Positions 14,451-20,078 of a stretch of DNA of 20,078 nt are shown piece after piece (the first letter of the stretch is position 1; every line of letters starts with the position of its first letter). The notes below the pieces were generated by a model. It searched no databases. It saw only the letters and a list, made by a program, of their open reading frames with translations, and had not been told where the DNA came from. The stretch is from an uncultured Pseudoxanthomonas sp. (lineage in GTDB: Bacteria; Pseudomonadota; Gammaproteobacteria; Xanthomonadales; Xanthomonadaceae), in assembly GCA_946886405.1 (NCBI GenBank), contig CAMPIO010000061.1:1-20078 (forward strand), read 5' to 3'. The position numbers were made by a program, and so were the translations under genes.

Positions 14451-14477
14451 CCCCCGCACGCTGCGGGGGTTTTTTTT
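14451..14477 (+). terminator. Strong Rho-independent terminator of the sigma/PDZ operon
   Basis: CCCCCGCA (14451-14458), loop CGC, TGCGGGGG (14462-14469), then T8 (14470-14477), 38 bp after the PDZ protein stop. The opposing heme operon ends 36 bp further on; read on the minus strand the hairpin lacks an immediate U-tract. Confidence 0.95.
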
Positions 14478-14512
14478 GAAAAGAACGGCACGTCCGTGTG
14501 CCGGAGAGAACG

Positions 14513-15472
14513 TCAGCGAGCGGTCGCCGCCGGCGCGGGGCGTTCCGCCGGCGCCGGCTCCACCCACTCCGCGAACACCTTGGCGATGGCGGCCTCCGCC
14601 ACCGGCTTGCCTTCCTGCACGTCACCGGCCTGGGTGAACAGCGGGATGATCATCGCCATGCCATCGACCTTGGTCTTCAGGTGCACACCGGGCGCCTTCG
14701 ACAGGAAGCCGCTCCAGTGTGCGCGCACCTTGGCCCAGTAGCCGGCCGTGGCCTGCCAGTAGTCGCGCGCAGGCGTGAAGTCGATCTCGGTGGTCTTCAG
14801 GTAGTCGTTGAAGCCGAATTCGCGCGCCAACTCGACCTGGGTGCCGTCGGGCTTGCGCAGCACCTTGGTATTGAACTGTTCGTGGGTCCAACCGTTCGGC
14901 GTCAGCGTGTGGCGATTGACCACCGATAGCGCGTTGTAGTCGGTGCGCTTGGTGTACTCGCGGCGCGGCAGCGGCCGCCAGCCCAGGTCGCTGGTCCAGG
15001 TCGCTACATTATTGGTGTAGTCCCAGCGTCCGGTGCCGCAGTAGCGTGGCGCGTCGCTGACCTCGTAGACGCATTGCGTCCACGCCCCGCGCGTGGCATC
15101 GGCCGGGATCGTCCGCACGTGCCAGGTCTGGTCCGCAGTGAACTCGAAGCGCGTCGGCGCCTCGTAGAACCAGTCCTGCCGCCAGTGCTTGGTCACGTGG
15201 CCGCTCCTGGCGTCCACCAGGATGTGCTGCAGGACGATGCGCGTCGGCGTGTCTTCCACCACGATCACCGTCTCGTCAGCGCCGCTGCGCATCGCCGCCT
15301 GGCGTTCGTACCCGGGCTGCAGCAGGACGGTTTCATCGAACGCGAAGTCGACGACGTAATCGCCCTGCATCGCCAGGATGGACTGACGGTCGCGGGCAGG
15401 ATCCGCCGCCAGGGCGATCGAGGACAGGGCGAGGGCGACGGTGGACAGCACGATGACGACCGGCTTCTTCAT
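14513..15472 (-). CDS. DUF6607 exported protein of the heme uptake operon
   Basis: A 319-residue protein with a clear signal peptide (MKKPVVIVLSTVALALSSIALA, cut before ADPARD), so periplasmic or outer-membrane associated. The mature part follows the DUF6607 pattern: GDYVVDFAFDETVLLQPGY near the start, VLQHILV... KHWRQDWFYEAP, TGRWDYTNNVATWTSDLGWRPLPRREYTKR in the middle, and KTTEIDFTPARDYWQATAGYWAKVRAHW near the end. Many tryptophans and tyrosines suggest a lipocalin-like beta structure. Function unknown; members typically sit beside TonB-dependent heme/iron receptors, as here. It is the last gene of the operon, 13 bp behind the cysteine-rich gene. The C-terminus ends in a low-complexity Pro/Ala tail (EPAPAERPAPAATAR). 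Confidence 0.85.
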   Translation of the reverse strand: MKKPVVIVLSTVALALSSIALAADPARDRQSILAMQGDYVVDFAFDETVLLQPGYERQAAMRSGADETVIVVEDTPTRIVLQHILVDARSGHVTKHWRQDWFYEAPTRFEFTADQTWHVRTIPADATRGAWTQCVYEVSDAPRYCGTGRWDYTNNVATWTSDLGWRPLPRREYTKRTDYNALSVVNRHTLTPNGWTHEQFNTKVLRKPDGTQVELAREFGFNDYLKTTEIDFTPARDYWQATAGYWAKVRAHWSGFLSKAPGVHLKTKVDGMAMIIPLFTQAGDVQEGKPVAEAAIAKVFAEWVEPAPAERPAPAATAR

Positions 15473-15485
15473 AGTGGCTTTCTCT

Positions 15486-16112
15486 TTACTTGAGTCTTGT
15501 CAATGGCACGACGTTGTCGCCGGCCTCGTTGTTGGGTGTCAGGTGTGCCGTGGTGAACCGTGCTGACTGTTCGCAGCAGCAGTCGTGAAGCCCGCTTTCC
15601 ATTTCTGCGCCTTCCGCCTGCGCGATGCGTTGTGCGGTGGCGACGCCCAGCGACGACATCAGCGACAGGCTGGCTGCCAGCACCGGAAGTGACGCAGGAC
15701 GCGGCACCGCATGCAGTTGCAGGGCGCACGCACGCCATTGCCCGCCAAGCAGGCGCCCGGCGAGCCGTTGCCACAAGCGATCGGCAAGGCCTGCGACCTC
15801 GCCGTCCTGGCCTTTGGGCAACGACGCCACCAGGCGATCCCAGGCCACGAAGTCACTGTCCGGTAACAGGCACAGGCGCCAGCAGCAGCGGCCCTGCGCG
15901 TCAAAGAACAGCAGCCGCTCGTCCAGCCCGTCGCTGTCGACACCGGCATGCGCCATCACCCGCACGGCCTGCTGCCAGCCGGCCAGTTCGCTGCCTTGCT
16001 GCGTGCGGTACAGGCACAGCACCGGGCCAAGCGAGGCGAGCTGCGACGCGGCGGGGAACGCATCCGAGGATGCGCCGGTCATCGTGCCCGGGAGCGCGCG
16101 CAGCGTCGCCAT
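15486..16112 (-). CDS. Cysteine-rich protein of the heme operon, function unknown
   Basis: A 208-residue protein with no signal peptide, so probably cytoplasmic. Eight cysteines: 33, 76, 77, 81, 129 and the triplet 178-180 (HDCCCEQ). The segment LLFFDAQGRCCWRLCLLPDSDFVAWDRLVASL (about 67-98) has the pattern of the half-domain of HemS/HmuS/ChuS-type hemin-degrading or hemin-transport proteins (FD..G....K..L...sd...w..Lv), with cysteines where the family has other residues. Given its place between a heme-type receptor and DUF6607, a heme-handling role is a reasonable inference but the resemblance is weak. ATG 16112 follows the receptor stop by 4 bp; the ribosome site is not strong, so translation may depend on coupling to the receptor. 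Confidence 0.7.
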   Translation of the reverse strand: MATLRALPGTMTGASSDAFPAASQLASLGPVLCLYRTQQGSELAGWQQAVRVMAHAGVDSDGLDERLLFFDAQGRCCWRLCLLPDSDFVAWDRLVASLPKGQDGEVAGLADRLWQRLAGRLLGGQWRACALQLHAVPRPASLPVLAASLSLMSSLGVATAQRIAQAEGAEMESGLHDCCCEQSARFTTAHLTPNNEAGDNVVPLTRLK

Positions 16113-16116
16113 GGCG

Positions 16117-18384
16117 CTACCAGTTCACCGACAGGCTGGCCGACAGCGAGCGGCCCGGTCGTGTGTAGCGGTCCAGCACGATGCTGGTCTCCGCGACGCC
16201 GTTGACGTCAGCCCAATCGGTGTACGTCTTGTCGGTCAGGTTGAGCAGGCCGAGGTTGACCTTCGCGCCCGGTGCGAATTCCCAGTGCGCATACAGATCC
16301 AGGACACCGTAGCCGGCGGGCTGGTAGTACGCCATCACCGTAGGCGTTGTCTGCAGCGGCGCCAAGCGGTCCTTCCTCCTGGCGAAGCTGCCGACCAGTT
16401 CCGTGCCCCATGTCTCGCGGTCGTAGGCGAGCCCCAGGGTGCCGCGCAGGGGATCGATCGAGTACAGGGGCTCGTCGTCGGTCTTGTTGTCGCCGCGCGA
16501 ATAGGCGATCGCGCTGCGCAGCGACAGTCCATCAAGCGCCTCCGTCAAGGCGCCGAAGTCGATGCCCGCCTTGAATTCGGCACCATGGATGCGCGCGTCC
16601 GCCACGTTCTGCGACTGGAAGATCATCAGCGGCGTCTGCGGCGGAGCACTGACCAGCACCTGCGATTCGATGAAATCCTTGTAGTCGTTGTAGTAGCCGG
16701 TCAGGCCTGCGTACACGACGGCGTTGCTGAAGCGCAGGCCGATCTCGTACCCGTTGCTGGTTTCCGGTTTCAGGTCGGGGTTGGCGATGACCGTGTAGCC
16801 GCCCTGCAGGTTGGTGAAACCCACGTTGACGTCGCCGTAGGGCGGCGACCGAAAGCCGCGCGCATAGTTGCCGAACAGCGACCAGTTTTCGTTGAAGCGC
16901 CACACGGCGCCCAGCTTCGGCGACACGGCCGTATCGTTCATGCCTTCCACGGCAACGCCGGGATTGTCTTCGGCGAAGATGTTGTCCAGCGTGGGGTCGA
17001 GCCTGTAGTAGTCCACGCGCACGGCCGGTATCACGCTGAGCCTGCCGTCTGCGAACGTCATCTCGTCCTGAAGATAGGCGCCGATCTTGGTGGTCTCGCT
17101 GATCGGGAAGTCGCGCACGGGGAAGCGGTCCTGGCCCACCAGGTTGCTCACCACGCCGGTGGCGAGACTGGTCGACGTGCCATCGCGCTTTTCCTTGCTG
17201 TCCGTGACCGAGGCATCCAGGCCATAGGCAAGGTCATGTTCCACCGCACCGGTCGAGAAGGCCTTGTACAGCGTGGCTTGAAGGCCGTACACGCGCTGAT
17301 CGAAGTTGTGCAGGTTGTCGCGCACCGTGTTGTTCCCGCGCAGCTCGCGCGTGCGCTGGGTCGATTCGCTGTCCTGCCGGTAGACCTGCCACCGCAGGCT
17401 GTCGGCGAACGCAGAGGTCATCACGTCCACCTCGTGCTCGAGCGACACGCGGGCGCGTGTCTGGTGGTCCCTGCCCTCCTGCGACCAGATGCTCAGACTG
17501 GTGGGGGCACGGGTTACCGGGAGGTTGCTGAGGCCGACGATCGTGCTGTAGTCCTCGTTGGCGTCGACGGTCAGCGTGAAACGCTGGTTGTCGCTCGGCG
17601 CGAACACGAGCTTGCCCAGCAGGCTTCGGCCGTTCCGGCTTTGCGGATTCGGCGCGGTGCGCGTGCTGTCGGGGCTGTCGTTGGTCCCCTGGTTTTCGGT
17701 TTCCTTGCCCTGCCGGTGACTGGCGGCCACCATGCCGCTCCAGCGTTCGCCGCCGAAGGCAGCGGTGGCACCGGCGAATAGGCCCTGCCAGTCGCTCTCG
17801 TAACCGAACTTCACGCCGACGTAGCTGTCCTTCCCCTCTTTCAGGTAGTCGGACGGATCCTTGGTGACGTACGCGACCACGCCGCCCAGCGCGTCCGAAC
17901 CGTACAGCGAGCTGCCGGGGCCGCGCACGATCTCCACGCGTTTCAGCGTATCGAGGTCGACGAAGTTGCGATTGGCATTCAGATAGCTGCCGAAGCTGAA
18001 ACTGTCGGACACCGCGACGCCGTCCGTGAGGATGAGCACGCGGTTCGCATCCAGCCCGCGGATGCGGAAGCCGCCCAGCGCACCGAAGCGCCCGCTGGTC
18101 GAGGTCACCGACACGCCCGGCTCGTAGCGCACCAGGTCCTTGATGTCGCGCACCAGTTGGTCGTCCAGCTGCTCGCGTTCGATCACGTCGACGGTGTTGG
18201 GGACATCGGCCACCGCACGTTCGGTGCGCGTGGCGGTCACCTGGATGCGGTCGAACTCGCGGGTCGTGCCGTCGGCGGCGGAAGTCGAAGCGGTGTCGGC
18301 GGAGGTTTCGGCATGGGCATGACCGGCAAGAGCCAGCCACACGGCCGCGGTCAGCAGCGTGGGACGCATCATGGCGTACAGCAT
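16117..18384 (-). CDS. TonB-dependent heme/hemoglobin-type outer membrane receptor
   Basis: A 755-residue receptor. A signal peptide (about 6-25, ending AGHAHA) is followed by a TonB-box-like DRIQVTATRTE (about 45-55), the plug domain (VPNTVDVIEREQL, GGFRIRGLDANRVLILTDGV, VEIVRGPGSSLYGSDALGGVVAYVT) and a 22-strand barrel ending in an aromatic residue (SLSVNW). The heme-receptor boxes are recognisable: FRSP (about 511, for FRAP) and NPDL (about 535, for NPNL), but no histidine lies between them, unlike Yersinia HemR. It should import heme or a heme protein through the outer membrane with TonB-ExbBD energy. Start uncertain: ATG 18384 has AGGA touching it; ATG 18372 or 18369 give the same signal peptide. 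It is the second gene after hemP and shares the Fur-controlled promoter. Confidence 0.92.
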   Translation of the reverse strand: MLYAMMRPTLLTAAVWLALAGHAHAETSADTASTSAADGTTREFDRIQVTATRTERAVADVPNTVDVIEREQLDDQLVRDIKDLVRYEPGVSVTSTSGRFGALGGFRIRGLDANRVLILTDGVAVSDSFSFGSYLNANRNFVDLDTLKRVEIVRGPGSSLYGSDALGGVVAYVTKDPSDYLKEGKDSYVGVKFGYESDWQGLFAGATAAFGGERWSGMVAASHRQGKETENQGTNDSPDSTRTAPNPQSRNGRSLLGKLVFAPSDNQRFTLTVDANEDYSTIVGLSNLPVTRAPTSLSIWSQEGRDHQTRARVSLEHEVDVMTSAFADSLRWQVYRQDSESTQRTRELRGNNTVRDNLHNFDQRVYGLQATLYKAFSTGAVEHDLAYGLDASVTDSKEKRDGTSTSLATGVVSNLVGQDRFPVRDFPISETTKIGAYLQDEMTFADGRLSVIPAVRVDYYRLDPTLDNIFAEDNPGVAVEGMNDTAVSPKLGAVWRFNENWSLFGNYARGFRSPPYGDVNVGFTNLQGGYTVIANPDLKPETSNGYEIGLRFSNAVVYAGLTGYYNDYKDFIESQVLVSAPPQTPLMIFQSQNVADARIHGAEFKAGIDFGALTEALDGLSLRSAIAYSRGDNKTDDEPLYSIDPLRGTLGLAYDRETWGTELVGSFARRKDRLAPLQTTPTVMAYYQPAGYGVLDLYAHWEFAPGAKVNLGLLNLTDKTYTDWADVNGVAETSIVLDRYTRPGRSLSASLSVNW

Positions 18385-18462
18385 TCCTGTGGGGTTTGGA
18401 GAACCCGGAAGGCTGGCGGCCGGAAGATCCTTGGCTGGCGCCCGGTGGAGGGAGTCGATGAT

Positions 18463-18485
18463 CGCCGCAGCCTCTGCTGCCGGCG
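18463..18485 (-). other. Hairpin between hemP and the receptor gene
   Basis: On the minus strand CGCC, bulged G, GCAGC, loop AGAG, GCTGC, GGCG form a compact stem-loop 10 bp after the hemP stop, with no U-tract. The remaining part of the 110-bp gap shows no promoter I trust. It could stabilise the hemP message end or set the hemP to receptor ratio. Confidence 0.4.
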
Positions 18486-18494
18486 GGACGGGGA

Positions 18495-18698
18495 CTACTT
18501 GGTGAGGATCAGCTTGTCGTTGCTGGTATGACGCAGGCGATAGACGCGGTCGCCGTGACGGATCAGCACTTCGCGCTGGCCCTTCAACAAGGCGTCGCTG
18601 TCTAGGGCTTCTTCGCCCCGGGCGACGGGCGGCAGGGAAAGGCGCTCACGCAGTGTCAGCGTATCGAGCAGGGGCAATGCAGTGACGTTCGAGATCAT
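18495..18698 (-). CDS. hemP: Hemin uptake protein HemP
   Basis: A 67-residue protein with the HemP signature at its C-terminus: VLIRHGDRVYRLRHTSNDKLILTK, ending in the family's invariant KLILTK. HemP is a small cytoplasmic protein encoded first in proteobacterial heme-uptake operons; in Burkholderia and Bradyrhizobium relatives (HemP/HmuP) it acts as an activator needed for receptor expression. The N-terminal half (MISNVTALPLLDTLTLRERLSLPPV) is variable. ATG 18698 has GGAG about 7 nt upstream. It is the first gene downstream of the Fur-box promoter, about 20 nt from the predicted transcription start, and is followed by the receptor after 110 bp. Confidence 0.93.
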   Translation of the reverse strand: MISNVTALPLLDTLTLRERLSLPPVARGEEALDSDALLKGQREVLIRHGDRVYRLRHTSNDKLILTK

Positions 18699-18727
18699 GG
18701 TGGGGCTCCAGAGAAGGAACGCCAGTG

Positions 18728-18755
18728 ATGATAATGATTCTTATTTGCGAGTCAA
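18728..18755 (-). promoter_or_regulatory. Fur-box promoter of the heme uptake operon
   Basis: On the minus strand, -35 TTGACT (plus 18750-18755) and -10 TATCAT (plus 18728-18733), each 5 of 6, are 16 bp apart. The spacer and -10 are covered by GATAATGATTCTTATTTGC (plus 18730-18748), which matches the 19-bp Fur box at 14 positions including the whole GATAATGAT half. Iron-loaded Fur bound here would block polymerase, so the operon is expected to be on under iron starvation. Confidence 0.85.
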
Positions 18756-18840
18756 CACTTCCCGAGCATGCGCCGACATCCGGTCAAATGAGAACGGCTC
18801 CGCCCTGCCTCAGTCCGCCTCATTACAATGCGCGCACTTT

Positions 18841-19034
18841 CCTCCTCCGGGGAGTAGCCCACCCGTCCTGACGGGGTCCGCGCGTCAACACACTTGGTCA
18901 GCCGACCATGGTGCGCGGGACGAAGCGATCCGCTTCGCCGGGCAAGACCGAAGGCAGGCGTCGCGCTTACCCGGGCCGGGCAGTGCGTCGTTTGCCTTCG
19001 CGCCTGACGCGAATGCCTGGCCCCGGAGTTGTTG
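18841..19034 (+). promoter_or_regulatory. yybP-ykoY manganese riboswitch
   Basis: The conserved elements of the Mn2+-sensing yybP-ykoY class are in order: GGGGAGTAG (18849-18857); a CCCGTC/GACGGG hairpin (18862-18875); CGTCAACACAC (18883-18893) at the start of the second coaxial arm, inside the stem GTCCGCGC/GCGCGGGAC (18876-18883 / 18913-18921) with a GGTC/GACC tip (18896-18907); a CGAAGCG/CGCTTCG hairpin (18921-18937); and GCAAGACC (18942-18949). Downstream, CGAAGGCA (18949-18956) pairs with TGCCTTCG (18993-19000). The aptamer should bind Mn2+ between the two conserved loops and switch on the exporter behind it. CTCCGGGG (18845-18852) is exactly complementary to CCCCGGAG (19021-19028), which contains the exporter's Shine-Dalgarno, pointing to translational control. 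A likely -10, TACAAT, lies at 18824-18829, without a clear -35. Confidence 0.9.
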
Positions 19035-19604
19035 ATGCAATCCCTGCACGCCCTGCTGGTCTCCACCGGCACCGTCACCCTGGCCGAAATCGGCGACAAG
19101 ACCCAACTGCTCGCCCTGCTGCTCGCAGCGCGCTACCGAAAGCCCTGGCCCGTCGCCTGGGGCATCCTTGCCGCCACGGTGGTGAACCACGCCATCTCCG
19201 CATGGCTGGGTGCCGAACTGACCGAGTGGCTGTCGCCCGAGGTGCTGCGCTGGCTGGTGGCAGCCAGCTTCCTGGCCGTGGCGCTGTGGACGCTGAAGCC
19301 CGACACCCTGGACGAGAACGAGAAACTGCCGGCCCACGGCGCGTTCATCGCCACCACCCTCGCCTTCTTTCTCGCCGAGATCGGCGACAAGACCCAGGTC
19401 GCGACCGTGCTGCTGGCGACCAAGTACGAACCGCTGTGGCAGGTGATCGCGGGCACCACCATCGGCATGCTGCTGGCCAACCTGCCGGTGGTCTGGCTGG
19501 GCCATCGATTCGCCGACAGATTGCCGCTGAAGCTGGCACGAACCCTGGCGGCCGTGGTGTTCTTCGGCCTGGCCCTCTGGGTCGCATGGCGCGGGGTGGG
19601 CTGA
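19035..19604 (+). CDS. UPF0016/GDT1-family manganese exporter
   Basis: A 189-residue inner-membrane protein with six predicted helices in two homologous halves. Each half carries the family signature ExGDKT: AEIGDKTQ at about 17-24 and again at about 114-121. These acidic motifs form the cation path. Bacterial members (MneA, Mnx) export Mn2+; eukaryotic relatives (TMEM165/Gdt1) move Mn2+/Ca2+. The central loop (LKPDTLDENEKLPAHG) is acidic. I start at ATG 19035, with GGAG at 19025-19028; two TTG codons directly before it are less likely. The manganese riboswitch immediately upstream strongly supports Mn2+ as substrate. The downstream nucleoside transporter begins 69 bp later and may be a separate unit. 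Confidence 0.95.
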   Translation: MQSLHALLVSTGTVTLAEIGDKTQLLALLLAARYRKPWPVAWGILAATVVNHAISAWLGAELTEWLSPEVLRWLVAASFLAVALWTLKPDTLDENEKLPAHGAFIATTLAFFLAEIGDKTQVATVLLATKYEPLWQVIAGTTIGMLLANLPVVWLGHRFADRLPLKLARTLAAVVFFGLALWVAWRGVG

Positions 19605-19673
19605 ACGGTCTGAGGGAGCCGATGCGCTGCTAGACTGCCCGGTCAGAACAACATGCAAGGTCTGGGGGAATAC

Positions 19674-20078
19674 ATGCTGGATGTCTTGGGGCGGATCGGC
19701 TTTGGCCTGTTCGGTCTGGCGGTGCTGATCGGCATCGTCTGGCTGTTTTCCAACAACCGGCGTGCGGTCGACTGGAAGCTGGTCGCCACCGGCATCACCC
19801 TGCAGATCGCCTTTGCCGCGCTGGTGTTGCTGGTGCCGGGCGGGCGCGAGGTGTTCGACTGGCTGGGCCACGGCTTCGTGAAGATCCTGAGCTTCGTCAA
19901 CGCCGGCTCCAGCTTCATCTTCGGCGGCCTGATGAACATCGACACCTACGGGTTCATCTTCGCCTTCCAGGTGCTGCCGACCATCATCTTCTTTGCCGCG
20001 CTGATGGGCGTGCTGTACCACCTGGGCGTGATGCAGTTCATCGTGCGGATCATGGCGCTGGCCATCACCAAGGTGATG
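19674..20078 (+). CDS. NupC/CNT-family nucleoside transporter, 5' part
   Basis: The first 135 codons of a concentrative nucleoside transporter, running off the right edge. The N-terminal helix and linker (FGLFGLAVLIGIVWLFSNNRRAVDWKLV) are typical of NupC, as are LQIAFAALVLLVPGGREVFDWLG, the conserved re-entrant region (VNAGSSFIFGGLM) and FIFAFQVLPTIIFFAALMGVLYHLGVMQFIVRIMA. It imports nucleosides with H+ or Na+ across the inner membrane. I prefer ATG 19674, preceded by GGGGGAA, over the in-frame ATG 19653, which has no ribosome site. About 280 residues should remain outside the window. Confidence 0.92.
   Translation, partial: MLDVLGRIGFGLFGLAVLIGIVWLFSNNRRAVDWKLVATGITLQIAFAALVLLVPGGREVFDWLGHGFVKILSFVNAGSSFIFGGLMNIDTYGFIFAFQVLPTIIFFAALMGVLYHLGVMQFIVRIMALAITKVM

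Noticed and set aside
15625..17781. 718-codon open frame on the plus strand
   Set aside because: Antisense to the TonB receptor and the cysteine-rich gene, both of which have clear domain or operon support.
18885..20021. 378-codon open frame on the minus strand
   Set aside because: Antisense to the riboswitch, the UPF0016 exporter and the nucleoside transporter; Gln/His-rich nonsense translation.

Overview
The window is a GC-rich, densely coded gammaproteobacterial chromosome segment, most likely from the Xanthomonadaceae/Lysobacteraceae (Xanthomonas, Stenotrophomonas, Lysobacter, Pseudoxanthomonas group). The evidence is a doublet of the GGGAGCGACGTAAGTCGC-type REP sequence common in that family, a lysine/alanine-repeat histone H1-like protein next to gcvH/gcvT, and a DUF6607 gene behind a heme-type TonB receptor. 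No transposase, phage gene, CRISPR array, tRNA or rRNA was seen.

Layout. 1-1042: a DUF4442 hotdog protein (+) converges on a DUF1304 membrane protein (-), with the REP doublet between them. 1106-4424: an ATP/ADP-translocase-like transporter (-) diverges from a GMC flavin oxidoreductase (+) that ends in a likely terminator. 4661-6088: an exported serine hydrolase of the class C beta-lactamase fold. 6131-7241 (-): a membrane-anchored SRPBCC protein and the histone-like protein, separated by a strong terminator. 7242-8239: about 1 kb without a convincing protein gene but rich in A/T tracts, dyads and terminator-like hairpins; it may encode a small RNA on the minus strand. 8240-9841 (-): gcvT then gcvH of the glycine cleavage system. 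9906-11820 (-): a compact operon of an SPFH/stomatin protein, an NfeD partner and an uncharacterised exported protein. 11907-14477 (+): ECF sigma factor, membrane protein in the anti-sigma position, and exported double-PDZ protein, closed by a textbook terminator. 14513-18755 (-): a Fur-controlled heme uptake operon hemP - TonB receptor - cysteine-rich protein - DUF6607 protein. 18841-19604 (+): a yybP-ykoY manganese riboswitch in front of a UPF0016/GDT1 manganese exporter. 19674-end (+): the start of a concentrative nucleoside transporter.

How the parts fit. The right end is a metal-homeostasis block: an iron-repressed heme uptake operon and a manganese-induced exporter fire away from each other out of about 340 bp. 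The SPFH-NfeD pair is a conserved membrane-organising module. The sigma/membrane protein/PDZ operon looks like an envelope-signalling unit whose membrane protein lacks the usual zinc anti-sigma motif. The main loci worth a second look are the riboswitch with its apparent anti-Shine-Dalgarno pairing, the structured gene-free kilobase beside the histone gene, and the unassigned cysteine-rich protein of the heme operon.
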